A stretch of DNA of 64,000 nt from contig CALUMQ010000005.1 in NCBI GenBank assembly GCA_944321765.1, positions 36,076 to 100,075 on the forward strand, given 5' to 3'. Below the pieces are notes generated by a model. It did no database searches and was not told where the DNA came from. It saw only the letters and a list, made by a program, of their open reading frames with translations. This DNA comes from an uncultured Alistipes sp. (GTDB lineage: Bacteria > Bacteroidota > Bacteroidia > Bacteroidales > Rikenellaceae). Of this stretch, positions 45,643 through 54,305 are shown piece by piece (the first letter of the stretch is position 1; every line of letters begins with the position of its first letter). The position numbers were made by a program, and so were the translations under genes.

Positions 45643-46722
45643 TTATTCGAGCTCGGTAACCCGTACCCAGTCTACCTCCATGCAGGCGGGGAGTTCCGAG
45701 TCGGTGATGACTCCGGGCCATGTGCCTTCGCCTCCGAGTGCGACATTCAGAATCAGGTAGAAGTCGGCATCGAAGGGCCATTGCATCATTTCGGCCTCAT
45801 TCTCCAGATGCAGGTTGGGGTAGCGGAGCGTCTCCACGCCGTTGACGTGGAAAATGACATACTCCTCGGTCAGGTCGACGCCGTAAGTATTAAATGCTCC
45901 GATGTTGAACGTCGGGGAGACGGTGTTGCTTGGATCGGTGATCTTCAGGTCGTAGGTGTAGTTGCTGTGTACGGTCTGGTAGACGATCTCATCATGATTG
46001 AGGTATTCCATGATGTCGACCTCTCCGCAGTCGGGCCATCCCTGGTAGATCGGATGCTGGGGCATGAGCCAGATGGCGGGCCAGCTTCCTTGGGCTGTTT
46101 TGGTGAAGCGGGCCTTGACCTCGATGCGGGCATGTTTGAACCAAGCCTTGTTCATGCTCTGAATGCCTCCGGCCTTGTATTGTCCGTCTATCCGTTCGGC
46201 TTTCAGTACCAGCTTCCCGTCTTCAACGTATGCCTGGTCGTAACTGCCCGACATGTATTTGTCCCATGGTGAGTTGCCGGCCGTGCAGAGCACCCATTTC
46301 TCGGGATCGGGGATGGATCCCTCCTGTTCGAAGTCATCCTCGAAGATCACCTTCGTCTGGGGTGCGGGCTCTTTGCCGATGTATGCCGGAAGCGTGACGG
46401 TGTAGTTTGTTGTCTCTTCGCCGACGGTTACCGCGAAGGTCTGGGTTGCAGGCCAGTCTCCGACGAACTGCTGTGGGTCGGGAGCTATTGTGGCACCTTC
46501 GGCCAGCGAGTAGTCAACTCCTGTTACCTGTCCGCCGTACTGAATTGACCCGATGGTGGCCGTATGAGCCGATTGGTCTATCTCGGCATGATAGACATAG
46601 TTGTTGATAAGAAGCCTGAAGGCCTCCATGGGGTAGGTCTCGCGGGGAGCCTCTTCGTTTTCGGCGCAGCCGCACATCAGGGCCAGCACCGCCAGTTGTA
46701 GAATCATAATGTATTTTTTCAT
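45643..46722 (-). CDS. GH16 endo-beta-glucanase (laminarinase-like), surface lipoprotein
   Basis: GH16 laminarinases cut beta-1,3- or mixed beta-1,3/1,4-glucans. The 359-residue protein has a lipobox (LMCGC, C17 or C19) with an acidic tail (AENEE) typical of surface-exported Bacteroidetes lipoproteins. An Ig-like N-terminal domain (about residues 25-115, DUF5018-like) precedes the catalytic domain with the signature GEVDIMEY: E234, D236, E239. The beta-bulge form E-x-D-I-x-E is typical of laminarinases and lichenases. It is the only glycoside hydrolase in the locus, so it probably starts surface digestion. It lies 68 bases after the BACON gene. Confidence 0.9.
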   Translation of the reverse strand: MKKYIMILQLAVLALMCGCAENEEAPRETYPMEAFRLLINNYVYHAEIDQSAHTATIGSIQYGGQVTGVDYSLAEGATIAPDPQQFVGDWPATQTFAVTVGEETTNYTVTLPAYIGKEPAPQTKVIFEDDFEQEGSIPDPEKWVLCTAGNSPWDKYMSGSYDQAYVEDGKLVLKAERIDGQYKAGGIQSMNKAWFKHARIEVKARFTKTAQGSWPAIWLMPQHPIYQGWPDCGEVDIMEYLNHDEIVYQTVHSNYTYDLKITDPSNTVSPTFNIGAFNTYGVDLTEEYVIFHVNGVETLRYPNLHLENEAEMMQWPFDADFYLILNVALGGEGTWPGVITDSELPACMEVDWVRVTELE

Positions 46723-46790
46723 AGGGTTAGTTCTTTTTGCGGATAATTCCGACGGGCGGAGTTGCCCGCCGGAATCTCCTGTTCATTGAA

Positions 46791-48254
46791 TCAGTCTCCC
46801 CAATCGATGGGTGCCGTGTATTCCCACCAGTCGTATACGACCGTGCCGCTCGACGAGCCGAGGTAGACAAATGCTTGTGCCGAGGCACTGATGGTCGGGC
46901 CGTTGTCCCGTCCGTCGGCGATGTGGGAGTAGAACGTTTGACCGTCGAGAATCCATTCGATCTTCATGTAGCCGTTTTCATCCGTCAGGTTGAGACCGAG
47001 ACTGTGCGGCTGTGCGGGATCGAAGGCGACGTTCGAGGTGTTGAGCCAGGGCGTCGTACTGATATCGGTCATGCCGGATCCGGCATTCGTGTGCCAGCGG
47101 ATCTCGGTGGACCCGTAGGTAAAGAAGATCACCGACATGGCATCGGTACTCCATGACTTGATACGGAATGTGTAGTATCCCGGAGCAAAACCGTCGCGGG
47201 TAATGCGTCCTGCGGTGCAGGTGGCATCTCCGTCGGCAAAGGTGACGGTTCCGTTGTTGACCGCCCATTTGCCCTTCTCGACGTCGTCGAATTCATAACG
47301 TACGGGAGTCGGGTTATTGGCCTGCTTGAGCGTGATCTGCTTCGTGACGGGGGTGATTCCCTCCACCACCTTGGTCGAAAGGGTGAAGGTCGCGCTGCGG
47401 ACGGCCGATCCGGTGTTCTCGTCGAGTCGGATGACCAGCTCCTGCGAACCGTTGAACTCGGTGGTCGGGAACGAGTACCATTCGATATCCTCATTGTCCT
47501 TGGCAACGGTCCACTCGGCATTCGATGTGACTTGAATCCTGTACTCCTGTGCCGTGTAGTCGGCCTTGACAAGGGTCTCGGCAGGATCCAGCTGTACGCC
47601 GTCCTGCGTGACGGAAACCGTGGCGACGGCCGTATCGTGGCGGTCGAAGACCGTGACGACGCCGTAACGTTTTTCACCCTTGTTCTCGATGGCGGCAACC
47701 GTAACCTCGCCGTTCAGCGTCCCTTCGCTTCCGGAGGAGATCGAGAGCCACTCGGACCCTTCGGTTACGGAGGCGCTCCAGTCCTGGTTCGAAAGCACCC
47801 GGAAAGTATGGCTGCTGCCGGTTTGGGCAAGCAGGATATCCTTGTCGTTCTCGAGCGTTAGGTAGGCCGTGCCCTGCTGGACGACCTGTACCCATTTCCC
47901 AATCCAGTAGTCGCTCTGAATGATCAACGTGTCGATGCGGTCGTCGAGTCCGGTGTTGTCCTTATAGGTCACCGTGACATCGAACAATTCGTCGGGACCG
48001 CCCTCCGCGGGCGTGATGCTGCACCAGTCTGCATGCTGGCTGAATACGACCCATGGATCGGTCGATTTGACCTGCAACTTGATCGGTTGGGGATTTGCGG
48101 CGTCAAGCGTATAGTTGTCATCGGCGATATAACGCAGGTCGACCCATTTCATCGGTTGGTCGTCGTTGTTGCAGGCACTCAGGACGACAGCCGCCGCAGC
48201 CGACAGCACCTGGAGGGTGTGTAGGCCGGGGAAGGTTCGAAATATTGAATTCAT
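46791..48254 (-). CDS. BACON-domain surface glycan-binding lipoprotein
   Basis: This is a probable SGBP that captures the polysaccharide. The 487-residue protein has a lipobox with C28 (VVLSACNNDD). Three BACON or BACON-like units follow, at about residues 50-125 (WVVFSQHADWCSI), 135-215 (SNQDWSASVTEGSEWLSISSGSEG) and 225-310 (SNAEWTVAKDNEDIEWYS). A C-terminal concanavalin-like or LamG-like beta-sandwich (about 315-487) should bind the glycan. It lies 25 bases after the other BACON gene and 68 before GH16. Confidence 0.82.
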   Translation of the reverse strand: MNSIFRTFPGLHTLQVLSAAAAVVLSACNNDDQPMKWVDLRYIADDNYTLDAANPQPIKLQVKSTDPWVVFSQHADWCSITPAEGGPDELFDVTVTYKDNTGLDDRIDTLIIQSDYWIGKWVQVVQQGTAYLTLENDKDILLAQTGSSHTFRVLSNQDWSASVTEGSEWLSISSGSEGTLNGEVTVAAIENKGEKRYGVVTVFDRHDTAVATVSVTQDGVQLDPAETLVKADYTAQEYRIQVTSNAEWTVAKDNEDIEWYSFPTTEFNGSQELVIRLDENTGSAVRSATFTLSTKVVEGITPVTKQITLKQANNPTPVRYEFDDVEKGKWAVNNGTVTFADGDATCTAGRITRDGFAPGYYTFRIKSWSTDAMSVIFFTYGSTEIRWHTNAGSGMTDISTTPWLNTSNVAFDPAQPHSLGLNLTDENGYMKIEWILDGQTFYSHIADGRDNGPTISASAQAFVYLGSSSGTVVYDWWEYTAPIDWGD

Positions 48255-48279
48255 ACGTATCGTAATTTAGTAGGATGAG

Positions 48280-49749
48280 TTATTCGATGGGATAGGTCTC
48301 GAACGACGTGATGGTCATCGAGCCTGTTCCTCCGGTGAATCCGAAGTAGTAGGGCATGCCGGGCGTGGTGCGCTCCTCGGTCCACGGATTGATGCGGTCG
48401 TTGGCCGTCATCACCAGCGTATCGTTGATCCACAGTTCGATGACGAGCTTCGAGGCATCGCTCTCGTTGGGCTTGATGACGAGCTTCATGGTCTTCATGG
48501 CATTGAGGTCGTCGGTGGTCAAGGCAGGAGTAATGGCGGCCGCCGGAGCCCAGAAATCGGTGTTGTCGGGCGAGGTGCTTCCGCCGCTTGTCATCTCGTT
48601 GGTACTGCCCACGTAGAGGTGGAAATTGAGATTTCCGGCGTTGGGCCAGGCGTTGATGTCGAAGTAGGCATTCTCGATATTTACCTCCGAGAAGGTCCAG
48701 ATATAGGTTCCCAGCCGGTTTTCGCGGTTGGTGCATACGCGGGACTTGTCGTTCACGGCATGGAGCGTTACGGATCCGTCCTCGTTGAAGGTGACTCCCG
48801 AACCGTCGGCATAGGCGATTCCCGACTGTTTGAGGTTCAGCACCTGGGCCTCGATGTCGGAAAGTGCGGCATCGGCGGGCTCCAGACGAATCGAGGTCTG
48901 CATGGTCGAGAAATATTTGCCGATGGGCATCGTGACGGAGAATTCCCCGTCCGAACTCTTTTCGATGACAACGTTCGGATCATCACAGGTTACTTTCCAG
49001 TCGATGTTGGCCTCGACGCCGAAGCTCTTTGTGCCGCCGGTGCCGGGGAAGAGCACGTCGTTGTCGGGGTCGGACAGCTCCTTGAACATCAGAACAATGC
49101 CGTCCTGTATGACTTCAAATTCCCGGGTGTCAAGACCGTTCGAGACGGTGATCATGGCTGAACGGCGTGCGCCGTTGTTTGGCTCGGCAACGGCCTGAAT
49201 GGTCTCCATCTCGCCCGAGCCTTCTCCTTCGCTCTTGTCGAAGGTGAGCCAGATCTTGTCCGAGGAGACCGTCCAGGGTTTGTTGGATGTAACGGTGAAG
49301 GGGCTCGATCCTCCCTGAGTGGGCAGTGTGCCCTCGACGGGTTGAATCGACAACACCCCCTTGGCATCTTGACGAATGGTGATGACCGTCGGCGTTTCGA
49401 TGCCTTCGGCCTTGATGGTAAGGGTTGCCGTACGCTCTTTCTCTGTGGTGTTGTCCTCCGTCTCTACCGAGATCTCGGCGACGAGCGAACTGGCGGCACT
49501 CATGGCCGGGGTGGGGGTGCACCACTGGCTGTCGCTGGTGATGGTCCAGGGCGTATTGGAGCTGATGTTGAAGATGATCGTGCGCGGGGATGCCGCCAGA
49601 AGGGTGTACTCCGGGAGTGCGTCGGTCTGCATCCTGACGGGCGAGGAGTTCTGCGTGTCAATGCTCAGTTCCTGACAGGCGAACAGACCTGCAGCGGCGT
49701 ATATAAGTGTCAGGGCACGAAAGGCCGGACGGAAAAATGATCGTTTCAT
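48280..49749 (-). CDS. BACON-domain surface lipoprotein
   Basis: This is a second likely surface glycan-binding protein of the locus. The 489-residue product has a lipobox with C25 (GLFACQELS). Repeated BACON-like units follow (TPWTITSDSQWCTPTP near 90-105, KPWTVSSDKIWLTFDKSEGEG near 180-200, IDWKVTCDD near 260). A C-terminal concanavalin-like domain (about 330-489, VTLHAVNDKSRVCTNRENRLGTY) is distinct from that of the neighbour. The frame is open to 49905, but the Met at 49749 begins the signal peptide. It follows the susD gene by 46 bases. Confidence 0.82.
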   Translation of the reverse strand: MKRSFFRPAFRALTLIYAAAGLFACQELSIDTQNSSPVRMQTDALPEYTLLAASPRTIIFNISSNTPWTITSDSQWCTPTPAMSAASSLVAEISVETEDNTTEKERTATLTIKAEGIETPTVITIRQDAKGVLSIQPVEGTLPTQGGSSPFTVTSNKPWTVSSDKIWLTFDKSEGEGSGEMETIQAVAEPNNGARRSAMITVSNGLDTREFEVIQDGIVLMFKELSDPDNDVLFPGTGGTKSFGVEANIDWKVTCDDPNVVIEKSSDGEFSVTMPIGKYFSTMQTSIRLEPADAALSDIEAQVLNLKQSGIAYADGSGVTFNEDGSVTLHAVNDKSRVCTNRENRLGTYIWTFSEVNIENAYFDINAWPNAGNLNFHLYVGSTNEMTSGGSTSPDNTDFWAPAAAITPALTTDDLNAMKTMKLVIKPNESDASKLVIELWINDTLVMTANDRINPWTEERTTPGMPYYFGFTGGTGSMTITSFETYPIE

Positions 49750-49795
49750 AATTTGTGTATTCTTTGTTGGTTGGTATTGGTTGTGTGCCTCGGGG

Positions 49796-51487
49796 CTACC
49801 ATCCGATGTTTTGCGGATTGAGGTTTGCATTTTTGAAGAGTTCCGATTGCGGAATGGGGTAGAGATACATGCGTTCGCTCCAGGTGCGGGTTTCGTAGAG
49901 TGCACGCTGGAAGGAGTAGTTCCCGGCGCCGTTCTGCTCGATGCTCACGCCATGGATGTCGCGCTGCGTGGCATCGCCGATTTTCCAGCGGCGCACATCC
50001 CAGAAACGGTGGTCCTCAAAGGCGAACTCCACACGCCATTCGTTGCGCAGAGCCTCGAGGAACTCCTCTTTTCCGGAGACTGTCACATCGGGCATTCCGG
50101 CATTGGCACGCACCTGATTGAGGGCCCAGGCAGCGGAATACTTGAAGGTCTCGTCGGTGTAGGAGGGGTCTCCGAAGGCCTCGATCATTGCTTCGGCATA
50201 GGTCAGCAGGGTCTCGGCATAGCGGTAGATGACCCAATGGTGTTTGTTGGAGACGAGCTGGTCGGGGACAAAACTCGTGCTCTCCTGGATATATTTGCGC
50301 AGGAAGTACCCTGTTGGCGAACCTCCGGCCGATACTGCAGCGTAGTCATTGCCGCCGATGAAGGTCTCGATCGTCGAACCCTTGAACGTGCTGCCGTTGG
50401 CCAGTATCGTGCGTGCGAAGCGGGGATCGCGGTTCTCGTAGGGGTGTTGCGGATCGAACCCGGGGTCCTCACAGATCCAGCCGTTCTCGCCCAGCGTGAC
50501 CGGATATCCGTTGATCGTCTGGAAGGCATCGACGAGATTCTGGGTCGGGAACGTTGCCGAAGCGGTATTTGTCCGGGTACCTTCGGTGAAGCGGATCGGG
50601 AAGTTGTTCAGTTCGAACTCCTGGCTGTCGCCGTTCATGCGTACGAGTACATTCTCTTTCGAGGTTGCGTTGTTGCACTTGTCCTCGGGGTCGAGCTGGT
50701 AAAGACCCGTATCGATAAGATCCTGGGCAGCTTGGGCCGTACGTTTCCAGCGTTCGACATCCATCGTCGGGTTGTGCAGTTCGCTTGCCGCGTAGAGCAG
50801 GGCTTTGGTCTTCAGGGCCAGGGCGAATCCCCGGGTAATACGTCCGGTTTCGTTGTTCGGCTCTCCGACGTAGGTGTCGGGCAGATTGCCGTCGCTGGCG
50901 CACGCGTTGCACTCATCGACGATGAAAGCGATGACTTCGTCGAACGGAGTCTTTCCGATCGAATTGGCCTCTTCGGTCGAGAGCATCTTCACCGGCATGG
51001 CGATGTCTCCATATCGTTTGGCCAGTTCGAAGAAATAGTAGGCGCGGAGCATGCGGGCTTCGTAGGGGAAGTAGCGCAACTGGCGTATCCAGTTTTGATA
51101 GCTTGTATCATTCTCGTATCGGGAGAAGTCGACCTCGGCCACCGAGGCGATGAACTCGTTGGCCGCCCGGATGCCGTAATACAGGTTCCAGGCGGTGTCG
51201 ACCGTGGTCAGAGCCGACCAGTTTCCGTTGTTGAAGAGCTGGACGCTGCCTCCCGTATTGCCGTATTCGGCATCGTCCGAGGCACAGTCGCGCATGGCGC
51301 CGTCGATGGCTCCGAGATCTTGCGGCATGTAGGAATATACGTTGGTGAGCATCTGCTTCGTCTGCGCAAAGTACTTATAGATGTCGTCGTGCGTGTAGAG
51401 ACCGCTCGTTTCGTCGAAATCGAGGTAGTTGCACGACGCGAGAGCCACGGCGCAGAACAGAGTTGCAAACAGTTTGATTTTTTTCAT
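49796..51487 (-). CDS. SusD/RagB-family glycan-binding lipoprotein
   Basis: SusD proteins cover the SusC channel and capture oligosaccharides. The 563-residue protein has a lipobox with C19 (ALASCNYLD), tetratricopeptide-like helices, and the late block AWALNQVRANAGMPDVTVSGKEEFLEALRNEWRVEFAFEDHRFWDVRRW, a family hallmark. The C-terminus ends NLNPQNIGW. It follows the 923-residue susC gene by 12 bases on the minus strand, forming the second SusCD pair. Confidence 0.92.
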   Translation of the reverse strand: MKKIKLFATLFCAVALASCNYLDFDETSGLYTHDDIYKYFAQTKQMLTNVYSYMPQDLGAIDGAMRDCASDDAEYGNTGGSVQLFNNGNWSALTTVDTAWNLYYGIRAANEFIASVAEVDFSRYENDTSYQNWIRQLRYFPYEARMLRAYYFFELAKRYGDIAMPVKMLSTEEANSIGKTPFDEVIAFIVDECNACASDGNLPDTYVGEPNNETGRITRGFALALKTKALLYAASELHNPTMDVERWKRTAQAAQDLIDTGLYQLDPEDKCNNATSKENVLVRMNGDSQEFELNNFPIRFTEGTRTNTASATFPTQNLVDAFQTINGYPVTLGENGWICEDPGFDPQHPYENRDPRFARTILANGSTFKGSTIETFIGGNDYAAVSAGGSPTGYFLRKYIQESTSFVPDQLVSNKHHWVIYRYAETLLTYAEAMIEAFGDPSYTDETFKYSAAWALNQVRANAGMPDVTVSGKEEFLEALRNEWRVEFAFEDHRFWDVRRWKIGDATQRDIHGVSIEQNGAGNYSFQRALYETRTWSERMYLYPIPQSELFKNANLNPQNIGW

Positions 51488-51499
51488 GGTTCCGGACGG

Positions 51500-54271
51500 T
51501 TAAAAGTTGAACTTCACGCCGACCCAGTAGGATCGCAAGGAGGGGTATGTGGCCCCCAACTGCTCGGGATCTACCGTTTTCAGGTTGTCGAGGCTGAAAA
51601 GGTTGGTGCCCTGCAGGTATATTTTCATGTCGGCGAAACGCAGCAGACTCTTCGGCAGGGTATAGGCGAGGGTCAGGTTACGCAGCTTGATGAACGACCC
51701 GTCGCGATACCAGAGCGAGTTGTTGCGGTAGTTGTTGTCGTTGGAGAGGGTTGTCAGCCGTGGCATGGTGGCTTCGGCGGCACGCTCGGGGGTCCAGGGC
51801 ACCTCCCGGTCGAGCAACGTCTGCGAAATGTTCCCGTTCTCTACGAGCGGCTTGTAGAGCGGCGAATTGAGCAGATTGACCGTGACGCCGGTCATGCCCT
51901 GGAACTCGGCGGCGAGCTCGATCCGCCTGTAGGCGACATTGAACCCGAATCCGAAGTAGAAACGCGGGATGCTCGAACCGAACATCTTGACCACATCCTG
52001 ATCGTCGATGATATTGTCGCCGTTCTGATCCCTGTATTTCAGATCGCCCGGACGCACGGTGGAGAAGGTCTGCACCGGACTGTTGTTGATCTCCATCTGA
52101 TTCTGGAAGATTCCCACGACCTCGAGCCCGTAGCTTTGTCCGACGCGGTTTCCCTTGTGGTAGAGGTAGTCGTACTGCTGAAACTCCTGGTTCTCGTTGA
52201 CGACCTCGCTCATCAGGTAGTTGGCGTTGGCGAACACTCCGTAGGAGAAGTCTCCGCGACGATCGTTCCACGCGATTCCGGCATCGAATCCGCGGTATTT
52301 CTGCTCGCCGACGGGCTGCATGCCGATTCCGATTCCGATGATCCCCGATACGGAGGAGGCTCCCGTTACCAGAATGTTGCTGCGCTGCTCGAAGAATCCC
52401 TGGGCGTAGAGTTCGAGCCGGTTGTCGAAGGCTCCGAGCTCGATGCCGAAGGTCGCCTTGCGCGAGCGTTCGGCGGCCAGATTCTCCGCGGGGAGATCCC
52501 CTTCGGCCAGTCCCCAGAATTGGCTGATACTGTTCGTGAAGTAGTACGAACCGGCATTCGTGCCGCCGTACGATTGACGGAAGAGCTCATGGGTGAGGTT
52601 TCCGTCCCATCCCGAGAGGCCGTACGAGGCGAACAGCTTGAGTCGATTGACTGACCGGATATTGTCCATAAAGGACTCTTCGGCAATGTTCCAGGCAGCA
52701 TTGACGGCCGGGTAGAAGGCGAAGGCATCCCCTTCGGGAAGATAGGCCGAACCCGAGTAGCTGCCTACCACACCGAGCGTATAACGCTTGTCGTAGGTGT
52801 AGTTGGCTGTGGCGAGTACCGATTGTCGGCGGGTGGAGTTGTTACGCCCGTTTGCCGTGTAGGCCTGCTGGTCGTAGATGACTGCCGCCGCGACCTTGTG
52901 GGCTCCCCAATGGTTGTCGTACCCGATTTTTGCCTGGAAGCTCGATCGCATGTAGAGGGATTCGAAACCCTGCCCGTGCGAAAGGGTTTTCGAGTCGCGT
53001 CCGTATACGACGGGGTTGGTGATCAGCGTTCCGTCGTCGGAGATCGTCGCCTGGGTATCCTTGTAGCGGTACTCCTTGGTCGAGGTGTCGTACATGCCTC
53101 CGACGTTGTCGAAGGCTACGGAGAGCTCGGCCGAGAGGCCCGGCGTGATGGCGTCAAGTTGCTGATGCAGCGTTACGTCGGCCAGAAGCGTTCCGAGCGT
53201 CGAGCGGTAGCTCCCGCTGTCCATGAGCAGTGCAACGGGATTATTGGCTCCGTAGATGCTCGACCCTCCGTAGATGCCGTCCTCATGACGAATCGGGAAT
53301 GCGGCAGAGGGTGTGTTGTAGAGGATGTTGTAGAAGTCACCGTAATTGGCGTGATTGACCTCCTCGAGTTTCCCGAGCAGTCCGAGTTTCATTTGCGTGG
53401 TGGGCGTAAGAGCCACGTCGAAATTGGCCCTTACGTTCAGCCGCACGTCCGAGGGCGTGGTGTCGTAGCGTGAATCCTTGTCGTTGTAGCGGAACAGCCC
53501 GCGATCGTACATGTAGTCAATAACCGAATAGTAGCGGAACTTTTCCGATCCACCGTCGAAGGTGAGCCCCAGACGATGGTTCGAGGAGGTTTTGCTGTAA
53601 GCCTCCTTCCACCAGTCGACGTTCGGATACTCCGAAGGATACTTGCCCGAGCGGAAGGCCTCCAGTTCGAATTGATTGTATCGGGGTTCGAGCCCGTCGT
53701 TGCGCAGTGCCTGGTTGAGCGACGAGGCGTAGGTGAAGGCATCGGCGAATTTCGGCGAGCGGAACTGGGTGTTGAGTCCCCAGCGATAGTTTACTCCGAC
53801 CTTCAGCCGTCCGGCTTCACCGCGGCGGGTGGAGATCAGCACCACGCCGTTGGCGCCCCGCACCCCGTAGAGTGCCGAGGCTGCGGCATCGGTAAGTACC
53901 GAGATCGATTCGATCTCCAGGGCCGTCAGATCCTTGAGGTCGCGGGGAAATCCGTCGACGAGGACCAGCGGCGACTGCCCGTGAATGGAGAGTTGTGCGA
54001 GGTTTACCGACGGAGCTCCGCTGCCCTGGTAGACATTCAGTCCGGGGATCCGTCCATAGAGCGCTTTGGCAACGTCGATATGCGGTGTTTGGTCGAAGAC
54101 CTCCCGGCCTACACCCTGTGGCACGTATGCGCTTTGAGTCTGGGGCATCTCGATGCCGTATCCCAGACGCACCGTGTCGGGTATCTTCGTGGCCGGCAGT
54201 TCGTTGACCGGCTGGGCTGCAGCCTGCAGGAACAACCCGCCGATTAACAGTGTCAAATAGTATTTTTTCAT
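51500..54271 (-). CDS. SusC/RagA-family TonB-dependent receptor, no N-terminal regulatory domain
   Basis: This is the outer-membrane importer partner of the susD at 49796. The 923-residue protein has a signal peptide and then, within about 60 residues, goes directly to the plug (EVFDQTPHIDVAKALYGRIPGLNVYQGSGAPSVN, LVLVDGFPRDLKDLTALEIESISVLTDAAASALYGVRGANGVVLIST). The CarboxypepD_reg-like domain of about 80 residues found in most SusC proteins (and in the other copy here) is absent. The barrel and C-terminal KFNF strand are normal. It lies 34 bases after the first susD gene. Confidence 0.92.
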   Translation of the reverse strand: MKKYYLTLLIGGLFLQAAAQPVNELPATKIPDTVRLGYGIEMPQTQSAYVPQGVGREVFDQTPHIDVAKALYGRIPGLNVYQGSGAPSVNLAQLSIHGQSPLVLVDGFPRDLKDLTALEIESISVLTDAAASALYGVRGANGVVLISTRRGEAGRLKVGVNYRWGLNTQFRSPKFADAFTYASSLNQALRNDGLEPRYNQFELEAFRSGKYPSEYPNVDWWKEAYSKTSSNHRLGLTFDGGSEKFRYYSVIDYMYDRGLFRYNDKDSRYDTTPSDVRLNVRANFDVALTPTTQMKLGLLGKLEEVNHANYGDFYNILYNTPSAAFPIRHEDGIYGGSSIYGANNPVALLMDSGSYRSTLGTLLADVTLHQQLDAITPGLSAELSVAFDNVGGMYDTSTKEYRYKDTQATISDDGTLITNPVVYGRDSKTLSHGQGFESLYMRSSFQAKIGYDNHWGAHKVAAAVIYDQQAYTANGRNNSTRRQSVLATANYTYDKRYTLGVVGSYSGSAYLPEGDAFAFYPAVNAAWNIAEESFMDNIRSVNRLKLFASYGLSGWDGNLTHELFRQSYGGTNAGSYYFTNSISQFWGLAEGDLPAENLAAERSRKATFGIELGAFDNRLELYAQGFFEQRSNILVTGASSVSGIIGIGIGMQPVGEQKYRGFDAGIAWNDRRGDFSYGVFANANYLMSEVVNENQEFQQYDYLYHKGNRVGQSYGLEVVGIFQNQMEINNSPVQTFSTVRPGDLKYRDQNGDNIIDDQDVVKMFGSSIPRFYFGFGFNVAYRRIELAAEFQGMTGVTVNLLNSPLYKPLVENGNISQTLLDREVPWTPERAAEATMPRLTTLSNDNNYRNNSLWYRDGSFIKLRNLTLAYTLPKSLLRFADMKIYLQGTNLFSLDNLKTVDPEQLGATYPSLRSYWVGVKFNF

Positions 54272-54305
54272 AGATGCGTGTCGTTTTTAATGGGTATCCG
54301 AAACA

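Noticed and set aside
49781-52654. A 957-codon plus-strand frame opposite susD/susC
   Set aside because: It is antisense to the SusCD pair, with no signal peptide, motif or promoter of its own.
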